From an uncultured Clostridia bacterium (lineage in GTDB: Bacteria > Bacillota > Clostridia > TANB77 > CAG-508): a stretch of DNA of 5,223 nt. A program made the translations under genes and the position numbers. The stretch spans positions 1-5,223 of the forward strand of contig CAPNAQ010000007.1 of NCBI GenBank assembly GCA_948663505.1, written 5' to 3'. The notes beneath the pieces are model-generated. The model searched no databases. It was not told where the DNA came from and saw only the letters and a program-made list of their open reading frames with translations. Below are positions 1-5,223 of this stretch, in pieces (positions within the stretch are counted from its first letter, which is position 1; each line of letters begins with the position of its first letter).

Positions 1-20
1 GAACATTTCAAAAATCCCTG

Positions 21-43
21 AAAAACATTTCATTGTTTTTTTT
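21..43 (+). terminator. possible weak terminator hairpin of an upstream gene
   Basis: AAAAACA (21-27) and TGTTTTT (34-40) are perfect inverted arms around a 6-base loop, and the T run continues to 43. A TGA at 19-21 in the first frame of the window could be the stop of a rightward gene ending here, but only six codons of it are visible. The stem is seven base pairs with a single G-C pair, so its thermodynamic support is poor. It could be a gene end or chance in AT-rich DNA. Confidence 0.25.
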
Positions 44-142
44 AATATATAGTAATCATAAAAGGAACAAAAAAATTCAAATTTAAGTTATTTTTTGGGT
101 TTTGTACATAATTTATTTTTTTTTATTAAATTCATAAAACTA

Positions 143-171
143 TTGATAATTCTGACAAAAAAATATATAAT
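143..171 (+). promoter_or_regulatory. sigma-A promoter of the S1-like gene
   Basis: A -35 box TTGATA (143-148) is separated by exactly 17 bases from a perfect -10 box TATAAT (166-171). Transcription would begin near 178-179, giving a leader of about 25 bases. An AAGGAG ribosome binding site (191-196) sits seven bases before the ATG at 204. No clear operator overlaps the boxes. The rest of 44-142 is A/T runs in which I see no gene. Confidence 0.85.
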
Positions 172-203
172 AATAGTGGTACAAAAGAAAAAGGAGAAAA
201 AAG

Positions 204-1010
204 ATGTATAATTTGGGATTAAGACCAGAAGGATGGAATAATGAAGTTGATAACATAGAAGCATCAACAATAAAAGAATATATAAAAAATAAAATAACAC
301 TACAAGGAAAAGTTGAGGAATGTGATGAAAATTATAATTTGCATATTAAGTTCAATAATGGTACAATAGGAATTATTCCTAGAGAAGAAATAGAAGCAAT
401 CAATATACAAGAAAGTGGTATTCCAAATACAAAATTATGTACAGGAAAAGTAAATAAACTTGTACAATTTAAAATTAAAGATATAAATAAAGACAATGTA
501 GCAATTTTATCACGAAAAGATGTACAAGAAGAAGCATTAAAGACATTTAAACAAAATTTAGAAATTGGAGAAAAAGTTACAGGAATAGTAAAAAGCATAA
601 AACCATATGGAGCATTTATAGAAATAGGTGGAGGAATAGTGGGGTTAGTACACATAGAAGATATATCTGTTGCTAGAATAAAAACTCCATACGAAAGATT
701 AAAAATAGGACAAGAAGTACAAATAAATGTAAAAGAAATTGATAGGCAAAATGGAAAAATAAATTTATCATATAAAGAGTCATTAGGAACTTGGGAAGAA
801 AATGCTCAAAAGTTTAAAGTAGGAATGAAAGTGAGAGGTATTGTAAGAGAAACCGAAAGAAATAAAAATGGAATATTTATAGAATTATTACCAAATTTAG
901 TAGGAATGGCAGAATATAAAGAAAACTTACAATATGGACAAGATATTAACGTTTTAATAAAAAGAATAGATTACAAAAGAAAAAAGATAAAATTAATATA
1001 TAGTTGTTAA
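204..1010 (+). CDS. S1 RNA-binding domain protein (ribosomal protein S1-like, three S1 repeats)
   Basis: This 268-residue cytoplasmic protein is made of S1-type OB folds, which bind single-stranded RNA. Repeat 1 (about residues 30-105) is degenerate but keeps the GxIPREE and AILSRKxVQEEA patterns of the first S1 repeats. Repeat 2 (about 119-193) is canonical, with GEKVTGIVKSIKPYGAFIEI, a GLVHIEDIS strand and KINLSYKE. Repeat 3 (about 204-267) begins VGMKVRGIV and has FIELLPNLVGMAE. There is no signal peptide or membrane segment. The ATG start is set by AAGGAG seven bases upstream and by the promoter at 143-171. It is shorter than housekeeping RpsA, which usually has four or more repeats. From memory it resembles a conserved Clostridia family, often labelled 30S ribosomal protein S1, with the same GTWEENA linker between repeats 2 and 3. 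A role in translation or RNA binding is inferred; the specific function is unknown. It is probably co-transcribed with the next gene, 46 bases downstream. Confidence 0.85.
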   Translation: MYNLGLRPEGWNNEVDNIEASTIKEYIKNKITLQGKVEECDENYNLHIKFNNGTIGIIPREEIEAINIQESGIPNTKLCTGKVNKLVQFKIKDINKDNVAILSRKDVQEEALKTFKQNLEIGEKVTGIVKSIKPYGAFIEIGGGIVGLVHIEDISVARIKTPYERLKIGQEVQINVKEIDRQNGKINLSYKESLGTWEENAQKFKVGMKVRGIVRETERNKNGIFIELLPNLVGMAEYKENLQYGQDINVLIKRIDYKRKKIKLIYSC

Positions 1011-1036
1011 TATGTTTTGAAAATTCAAAATTTATA

Positions 1037-1056
1037 AGAAAGGAATGATTTGAAAA
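1037..1056 (+). promoter_or_regulatory. ribosome binding site of the replication-relaxation-like gene, with long spacing
   Basis: AGAAAGGA (1037-1044) matches the 5' half of the anti-Shine-Dalgarno complement and lies 12 bases before the ATG at 1057. A nearer ATG at 1045 directly abuts the Shine-Dalgarno and hits TGA after two codons (ATG ATT TGA), so it cannot start this protein. An A/T palindrome, TTTTGAA-AA-TTCAAAA (1015-1030), lies just upstream. It is too weak and has no following T run to be a terminator, which supports read-through from the S1-like gene. Confidence 0.6.
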
Positions 1057-1989
1057 ATGGTAGAAGATAATGAAATAAAAGCAGAGGTATCACCATTTGC
1101 AATTAGAGAGGGAGAAATAAAAACTTTTGATGGTAAAGATGGTTATGTATCTATGAATCAAATTGTACACAAGATAAATATAGGACATATTACAGATATA
1201 CATTTTGCAATATTAGAATTAGTAAATGAGTTTGAATTTATTACATCAAGACAATTATATCAAATGCTTGAAATAAAGGGTATAGATCCAAAATCACAAG
1301 ACAAATTAAATACAAAGTTAGATTCATTAGTAAAATGTAAAATCTTAACAAGATATTATTTTACATCTGATGAAGGAAAAGGGATATATAGAATATATTG
1401 TTTAGAAAAAATGGGAAAATATCTATTAACATCAAAAGAAATAGATACAAAATGGCAACCATCAGATAATACAAAACCTGTTGCAATGATAAAGAAAAGA
1501 TTAGCAGGAAATCAAGTATTAATAGCTTATTTAAGAAAAGTTAAAGCTTTTGATGGATATATTGTAAAGCCAGCAATTACTGCAAAAACATTAGGAAAAG
1601 TATTTAAAACAGCAGGTGGTACAGTAAAATTAACAAAAAACAGAAAAACAATTCAATTTTTATTTGAAGTAATAAGAAGAGAGCAAGATTGGCAAAAGAA
1701 GTTTATAGAAAAAATGAATTTATACAAAGATTTTTATGAAAATTATGTACCAGGAGATTCAGGTTTTTTAGGAATACCACAATTAATATTTGTGTGTGAA
1801 GATGAAAAACATATGGCAGAGACTTATAAAGAACTTGTAGCAAATAAAATTGAAATTCCACAAATAAAGTTTTTATTTACAACAGATTTAAGACAAAATA
1901 AAGAGACTTTAAGTGAGACTTTAGTTGAGTTTAAATTAGTAGATGGAAAGTATAAAATGGAAAATGTAGAATTAAAGTTAATAGGATAG
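1057..1989 (+). CDS. winged-helix protein resembling the replication-relaxation family
   Basis: This 310-residue soluble protein has no signal peptide or membrane segment. Residues about 44-100 look like a winged helix-turn-helix (AILELVNEFEFITSRQLYQM, then the recognition-helix region LNTKLDSLVKCKILTRYYF), and residues about 108-125 (GIYRIYCLEKMGKYLL) form the wing and next helix. In replication-relaxation proteins this is where YxLTxxG is found. Residues about 145-165 are a basic helix (KKRLAGNQVLIAYLRKV). A C-terminal alpha/beta domain (about 190-280) has FLFEVIRREQDW, a KMNLYKDFYENY helix and the strands PQLIFVCED and QIKFLFTT. This layout matches the DNA-binding plus nuclease-like fold of that family, whose members often lie on plasmids and integrative elements. 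The usual EVDRG-type acidic motif reads EVIRRE here, so catalysis is doubtful. The gene is last in the unit with the S1-like gene and ends two bases before the terminator stem. A plain DNA-binding regulator is the alternative; the family call is from pattern memory. Confidence 0.6.
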   Translation: MVEDNEIKAEVSPFAIREGEIKTFDGKDGYVSMNQIVHKINIGHITDIHFAILELVNEFEFITSRQLYQMLEIKGIDPKSQDKLNTKLDSLVKCKILTRYYFTSDEGKGIYRIYCLEKMGKYLLTSKEIDTKWQPSDNTKPVAMIKKRLAGNQVLIAYLRKVKAFDGYIVKPAITAKTLGKVFKTAGGTVKLTKNRKTIQFLFEVIRREQDWQKKFIEKMNLYKDFYENYVPGDSGFLGIPQLIFVCEDEKHMAETYKELVANKIEIPQIKFLFTTDLRQNKETLSETLVEFKLVDGKYKMENVELKLIG

Positions 1990-1990
1990 T

Positions 1991-2030
1991 AAAAATTCTA
2001 GAGATTTATACAATCTCTAGAATTTTTTTT
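1991..2030. terminator. bidirectional intrinsic terminator between convergent operons
   Basis: Perfect arms at 1991-2006 and 2012-2027 (core TTCTAGAGATT / AATCTCTAGAA) enclose the loop TATAC. On the plus strand the stem runs into eight T (2023-2030), ending the S1-like/replication-relaxation-like unit. On the minus strand the core is followed by five T (complement of 1991-1995), so it should also stop the pflBA transcript, perhaps less efficiently. The minus-strand stop codon of pflA (2008-2006) lies at the loop edge, so one stem arm is translated as the end of PflA. Confidence 0.92.
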
Positions 2031-2743
2031 GCTTTACTTACATCTTCATCTGTTGCAGGTCTGATATTATCTAATTCATAATTAATACCTAATTGTTTCC
2101 ATTTATATTTACCCATATCATGATAAGGTAGAACTTCAACTTTATCAACAGTTTTTAAACTATTGATAAAATATTTTAAATCTAGTAAATCATCTTCATC
2201 ATCAGTAAGACCAGGAACAAGAACTTGTCTAATCCACATATGAATATTATTATCACTTAAATATTTTGCAAAATTCAGTTCATATTCATTATTAAATCCA
2301 ACTAAATCTTTAGATTTATTAGAATTTATATGCTTTATATCTAATAAAACCAGATCAGTAAGAGAAAGCACATGTTTAATATCATCAGTTAAAGCAACCA
2401 TTCCAGATGTATCAATACAAGTATGAATATTTTCATTTTTTAATTTTTTAAATAATTCAATTAAAAACTTTACTTGCAAAAGAGGTTCACCACCAGTAAT
2501 GGTAACTCCTCCATATGGACAAATATAATTTTTATATTTCATAATTTTTTCAAATATTACATCTAATGACTTATAATCACCACCTGACATATCCCAAGTA
2601 TCACGATTGTGACAATATTTACATTTTAAATGACAGCCCTGTAAAAAAAGGACAAATCTTATTCCAGGACCATCTACTGTACCAAAAGATTCTATTGAAT
2701 GAACTTTTGCATAATACCTTAAATCTAAATTTTCTTTATTCAT
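2006..2743 (-). CDS. pflA: pyruvate formate-lyase activating enzyme (radical SAM)
   Basis: PflA is a cytoplasmic 4Fe-4S radical-SAM enzyme. It cleaves S-adenosylmethionine with an electron from flavodoxin or ferredoxin and abstracts a hydrogen from the PflB glycine, producing the active glycyl radical. Read from the ATG at 2743 the protein has 245 residues, about the usual length. The N-terminal substrate-recognition stretch SFGTVDGPGIRFVLFLQGC is followed by the cluster motif CxxxCxxC (Cys37, Cys41, Cys44, then HNRDTWD). The SAM-binding GGEP is at 84-87, LLDIKHIN at 133-140, RQVLVPGLTDDEDD near 172-185 and VEVLPYHDMGKYKW at 202-215. No extra ferredoxin-like cysteine domain is inserted, which fits PflA rather than activases of other glycyl-radical enzymes. 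AGGAG five bases upstream decides the start. A TTG at 2767 is in frame but lies inside the repeat element. It is second in the operon, 100 bases after pflB, and its 3' end forms part of the shared terminator. Confidence 0.97.
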   Translation of the reverse strand: MNKENLDLRYYAKVHSIESFGTVDGPGIRFVLFLQGCHLKCKYCHNRDTWDMSGGDYKSLDVIFEKIMKYKNYICPYGGVTITGGEPLLQVKFLIELFKKLKNENIHTCIDTSGMVALTDDIKHVLSLTDLVLLDIKHINSNKSKDLVGFNNEYELNFAKYLSDNNIHMWIRQVLVPGLTDDEDDLLDLKYFINSLKTVDKVEVLPYHDMGKYKWKQLGINYELDNIRPATDEDVSKAKKILEIV

Positions 2744-2748
2744 AGTTA

Positions 2749-2753
2749 CTCCT
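2749..2753 (-). promoter_or_regulatory. pflA ribosome binding site (decides the start)
   Basis: On the minus strand AGGAG (2753-2749) lies five bases before ATG (2743-2741). It directly follows a run of six T that abuts the repeat hairpin, so the hairpin and the ribosome site are only a few bases apart. No comparable ribosome site fits the in-frame TTG at 2767. Confidence 0.9.
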
Positions 2754-2760
2754 AAAAAAT

Positions 2761-2838
2761 GTGACAAAAGGGGCGTCCCTTTTTGTCACGTTTTTGACTA
2801 GTGTTTTTTGTGACAAAAAGGGACGCCCCTTTTGTCAC
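2761..2838. repeat. REP/BIME-like pair of inverted palindromic repeats in the pflB-pflA gap
   Basis: Two 29-base units, 2761-2789 and 2810-2838, are exact reverse complements separated by a 20-base spacer (2790-2809). Each starts GTGACAAAA, ends TTTTGTCAC and has a GC-rich core (GGGGCGTCCC in the first, GGGACGCCCC in the second), very unlike the surrounding DNA. Each unit can fold into a 13-bp stem with a 3-base loop. The single imperfection is a G-T wobble in one orientation and an A-C mismatch in the other. Alternatively the two units pair together into a perfect 29-bp stem, which flanking TAAAAAA (2753-2759) and TTTTTTA (2840-2846) lengthen to 37 positions with one imperfect pair. Paired inverted palindromes are typical of REP/BIME elements mobilised by Y1 (RAYT) transposases, or of very small MITEs. 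No transposase and no clear target duplication are visible. It may act as an mRNA stabiliser or attenuator. Confidence 0.85.
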
Positions 2839-2843
2839 GTTTT

Positions 2844-5081
2844 TTATATTCTTTCATGTATAGTTCTGTTAATAACATCCAACTGTTGTTCTCTAGTTAA
2901 TTTTGTGAAATTAACAGCATAACCAGAAACACGAATAGTTAGTTGAGGATATTTTTCAGGATGTTCCATAGCATCTTCAAGCAAGCTTCTATCAAAAACA
3001 TTTACATTAATATGATGACCAGTTTGTTTAAAATAACCATCAAGCATATTAACTAAATTTGTAACTCTTTCATCTTCAGATTTTCCAAGTGTATTTGGAG
3101 TAATTGAAAATGTATAAGATATACCATCTTCAGCTTCTTCAAAAGGAAGTTTTGCAATTGAATTCATAACAGCTAGTGCACCATTTGTATCTCTTCCATG
3201 TAGAGGGTTTGCACCAGGTCCAAAAGGAGTACCAGCTGATCTTCCATCAGGTGTATTTCCTGTATTTTTACCATATACAACATTTGATGTTATTGTTAAT
3301 ATTGATAATGTGTGTTTAGAATTTCTATATGTTTGATGTTTTTGCAATTTATTCAAAAATCTTTTTACAACAACTACAGCAATTTCGTCAACATTATCAT
3401 TATCATTTCCGAATTTTGGAAAATCTCCTTCTACTTCATAGTCTGTAGCCAGACCTGTTTCGTCTCTAATTACTTTTACTTTTGCATGTTTTATTGCAGA
3501 TAAAGAGTCTGCTACAACTGAAAGTCCTGCAATTCCACATGCCATTGTTCTAACAATATCTTTATCATGTAATGCCATTTCTATTGCTTCATATGAATAT
3601 TTATCATGCATATAATGTATTGCATTTAATGCTTTTATATAAATTTTGGCAACATAATCCATCATTTGATCAAATTTTTCTAATACTTCATCAAAGTCTA
3701 GATACTCTGATGTTATTGGAGCAAATTTTGGAGTAATTTGTTTTCCTGAGATTTCATCTCTACCACCATTTATTGCATATAATAAAGTTTTTGCTAAGTT
3801 TGCTCTTGCTCCAAAAAATTGCATTTGTTTTCCTATTTTCATTGGTGATACACAACATGCTATTCCATAATCATCTCCTAAAGTTATTCTCATTAAATCA
3901 TCATTTTCATATTGAATTGATGATGTTTTTATTGATAAATCTGAAGAGTATCTTTTAAATCCATCAGGAAGTCTTGTAGACCATAGAACTGTTAAATTTG
4001 GCTCTGGTGCAGGTCCTAAATTTTCTAAAGTGTGTAATATTCTGAATGAATTTTTAGTTACTAATGTTCTTCCGTCAACTCCCATACCACCAATACTTTC
4101 AGTAACCCAAACTGGATCTCCACTAAATAATTCATTATATTCAGGTGTTCTTAAAAATCTTACTAATCTTAATTTCATAACAAAATGATCCATTATTTCT
4201 TGAGCTTCATCTTCAGTTAATGATCCATTTGCTAAATCTCTTTCAAAATATATATCTAAAAATGTTGATATTCTTCCAATACTCATTGCAGCACCATTTT
4301 GATCTTTTATCGCTCCTAAGTATCCAAAGTATAACCATTGCACAGCCTCTTTTGCATTTGATGCTGGCTCGGATATATCATATCCATATTTTGATGCCAT
4401 TGCTTTTAATTCATTTAATGCATCTATTTGTTCTGAAATTTCTTCTCTTTCACGAATTGTGTTTTCACAAAATTCATCTGTATTTAATATTTCTAAATCT
4501 TCTTTTTTTAGTGCAATTAAAAGATCCACACCATAAAGTGCAACTCTTCTATAATCTCCTATAATTCTTCCACGACCATAACCATCAGGAAGTCCTGTAA
4601 TTAAGTGACTACTTCTAGCTGATCTTATATCTTGTGTATACACACTAAAAACACCATCATTGTGAGTTTTTCTAATTTTATGAAAAATTTTAGAAACTTC
4701 AGGGTCAACTTCTTTTCCATAAGCTTCACAAGATTTTTCAACAATACGTATTCCTCCAAATGGCATTATCGCTCTTTTTAATGGTGCATCTGTTTGTAAT
4801 CCAACTATTTCTTCTAATTCTTTGTTTATATATCCAGCATCATGTGCTGAAACTGTAGATACTGTTTTAGTATCTATATCTAGAACTCCTCCTTTTGAAT
4901 CTTTTTCTTTTTTGTATAGTTCTAGAACTTCATCCCATAGTTTTTTTGTTTTTTCTGTAGTTTTTGCTAAGAAACTAGAATCACCTTCATAAGGTGTATA
5001 GTTATTTTGAATGAAATCTCTTACATTAATTTCATGTACCCAATCTCCCTTTTTAAATGAATTCCATTGTTTAAAATCCAT
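2844..5081 (-). CDS. pflB: formate C-acetyltransferase (pyruvate formate-lyase)
   Basis: PflB is a cytoplasmic, oxygen-sensitive glycyl-radical enzyme, active as a homodimer. It converts pyruvate plus CoA to acetyl-CoA plus formate in anaerobic fermentation. The 745 residues compare with 760 in E. coli, so it is full length. The PFL domain fills most of the chain and the glycine-radical domain the last 120 or so residues. The adjacent catalytic cysteines are Cys409-Cys410 in GDDYGIACCVSP. The radical site is Gly720 in IRVSGYAVNF. The pyruvate-binding arginines are probably Arg426 (GARANLAKT) and one in GYGRGRIIGDYRR near 168-179. The Cys-Cys pair and the overall match to fermentative PFL argue against glycerol dehydratase, choline lyase and other glycyl-radical enzymes, which have a single active-site cysteine. 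The ATG is preceded by AAGGAGG (5093-5087) at five bases. It leads the operon with pflA; no focA formate channel gene is visible in the window. Confidence 0.99.
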   Translation of the reverse strand: MDFKQWNSFKKGDWVHEINVRDFIQNNYTPYEGDSSFLAKTTEKTKKLWDEVLELYKKEKDSKGGVLDIDTKTVSTVSAHDAGYINKELEEIVGLQTDAPLKRAIMPFGGIRIVEKSCEAYGKEVDPEVSKIFHKIRKTHNDGVFSVYTQDIRSARSSHLITGLPDGYGRGRIIGDYRRVALYGVDLLIALKKEDLEILNTDEFCENTIREREEISEQIDALNELKAMASKYGYDISEPASNAKEAVQWLYFGYLGAIKDQNGAAMSIGRISTFLDIYFERDLANGSLTEDEAQEIMDHFVMKLRLVRFLRTPEYNELFSGDPVWVTESIGGMGVDGRTLVTKNSFRILHTLENLGPAPEPNLTVLWSTRLPDGFKRYSSDLSIKTSSIQYENDDLMRITLGDDYGIACCVSPMKIGKQMQFFGARANLAKTLLYAINGGRDEISGKQITPKFAPITSEYLDFDEVLEKFDQMMDYVAKIYIKALNAIHYMHDKYSYEAIEMALHDKDIVRTMACGIAGLSVVADSLSAIKHAKVKVIRDETGLATDYEVEGDFPKFGNDNDNVDEIAVVVVKRFLNKLQKHQTYRNSKHTLSILTITSNVVYGKNTGNTPDGRSAGTPFGPGANPLHGRDTNGALAVMNSIAKLPFEEAEDGISYTFSITPNTLGKSEDERVTNLVNMLDGYFKQTGHHINVNVFDRSLLEDAMEHPEKYPQLTIRVSGYAVNFTKLTREQQLDVINRTIHERI

Positions 5082-5086
5082 AATAA

Positions 5087-5154
5087 CCTCCTTATATTTA
5101 TATTATTTACTTATTTTACAATAATATAATATCATAAGGATCTTTTTTTAGCAA
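5087..5154 (-). promoter_or_regulatory. pflBA promoter (extended -10) and ribosome binding site
   Basis: On the minus strand a -35 box TTGCTA (5154-5149) and a -10 box TATTAT (5131-5126) are 17 bases apart. TG sits one base upstream of the -10 (TGATATTAT), making it an extended -10 promoter. The expected start near 5119 gives a leader of about 38 bases ending in AAGGAGG (5093-5087). The -35 overlaps the stop codon of the putative upstream gene. An A/T inverted repeat (arms 5098-5107 and 5120-5129, 12-base spacer) covers the -10 and start site and could be an operator, though A/T-only arms of this size can arise by chance. I do not see a good Rex or CcpA consensus site. Confidence 0.75.
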
Positions 5155-5222
5155 TTAAATTTTTTTCCAAAATCCTCCTCTATTTGAAGTTTTATTAAAT
5201 CGCTTTTTAAATTATTAATAAC
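5148..5222 (-). CDS. possible C-terminal fragment of an upstream gene (partial)
   Basis: On the minus strand the frame beginning at 5222 stays open for 24 codons and stops at TAA (5150-5148). The translation (VINNLKSDLIKLQIEEDFGK then KFNC) is a charged, amphipathic, protein-like C-terminus with no family signature. The open stretch is short enough to occur by chance in this DNA, so support is modest. If real, its stop lies within the pflB -35 box and no hairpin separates it from pflB, so some read-through into pflBA is possible. The rest of the gene is outside the window. Confidence 0.4.
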   Translation of the reverse strand, partial: VINNLKSDLIKLQIEEDFGKKFNC

Positions 5223-5223
5223 T

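Noticed and set aside
100..186. Inverted pair TTTTGTAC (100-107) and GTACAAAA (179-186) around the first promoter
   Set aside because: The eight-base arms are 71 bases apart with no extension; this is likely chance and not an operator pair.
88..300. Leftward frame of about 70 residues rich in Leu, Ile and Phe
   Set aside because: It overlaps the promoter and the start of the S1-like gene on the other strand. Its hydrophobic composition is what the complement of A-rich DNA gives, and it has no supporting context.
332..655. Leftward frame of about 107 residues opposite the S1-like gene
   Set aside because: It is the antisense shadow of a well-supported coding sequence; there is no ribosome site or recognisable domain.
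1015..1030. Palindrome TTTTGAAAATTCAAAA between the S1-like and winged-helix genes
   Set aside because: The stem is nearly all A/T with a two-base centre and no following T run, so it is not a credible terminator; an operator role cannot be supported.
2741..2789. Separate promoter for pflA in the repeat (TTGTCA as a -35)
   Set aside because: At 16-18 bases no acceptable -10 follows either TTGTCA; one candidate would fall on the pflA start codon itself.
2761..2838. CRISPR array
   Set aside because: There are only two units and they are inverted, not direct; there is one 20-base spacer and no cas gene.
3312..4564. Three rightward frames inside pflB
   Set aside because: All lie antisense to the highly conserved pflB gene and have the Phe/Leu/His-rich composition expected of its complement.
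5133..5180. Leader peptide starting at TTG after GAGGAGG (minus strand) upstream of pflB
   Set aside because: The spacing is only three bases, it starts upstream of the promoter, and the same bases fit better as the end of the upstream frame.
5195..5212. CcpA-like site around AAAAAGCGATTTAA upstream of pflB
   Set aside because: It has about four mismatches to the cre consensus, lies upstream of the -35 and sits inside a probable coding end.

Overview
The window is AT-rich DNA with purine-loaded coding strands, AGGAGG-type ribosome binding sites, A/T-ending codons and the standard code (TGG for Trp; TAA and TAG stops). Together with a pyruvate formate-lyase system and an S1-like protein of a type I recall from gut Clostridia, this suggests an anaerobic, fermentative low-GC Bacillota, probably an uncultured member of the Clostridia. 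The species cannot be read from the sequence.

Layout. Positions 1-203 are a leader region with a clear sigma-A promoter (143-171). It drives a rightward pair: a three-repeat S1 RNA-binding protein (204-1010) and, 46 bases later, a winged-helix protein resembling the replication-relaxation family (1057-1989). A strong hairpin terminator (1991-2030) closes the pair. It is shared with the convergent leftward operon, and its left arm and loop encode the last codons and stop of pflA. The leftward operon is pflB (2844-5081) followed by pflA (2006-2743), read from an extended -10 promoter at 5126-5154. The last 75 bases probably hold the 3' end of another leftward gene, whose stop codon overlaps the pflB -35 box.

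How the genes work together. PflB is the glycyl-radical enzyme that converts pyruvate and CoA to acetyl-CoA and formate. PflA is the radical-SAM activase that installs the radical on PflB Gly720. All key residues of both are present, so the system should be functional. The S1-like and replication-relaxation-like proteins have no evident link to pyruvate metabolism. They form a separate probable two-gene unit acting on RNA and/or DNA.

The most unusual element is between pflB and pflA. Two 29-base palindromic units with a GC-rich core (2761-2789 and 2810-2838) are exact reverse complements of each other, 20 bases apart. They look like a REP/BIME-type or small non-autonomous mobile repeat. The element lies where its hairpins could tune pflA expression relative to pflB, and a TTG-initiated reading of pflA that extends into it is probably an annotation artefact. 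I did not find convincing evidence of a wholly new multi-gene system here.
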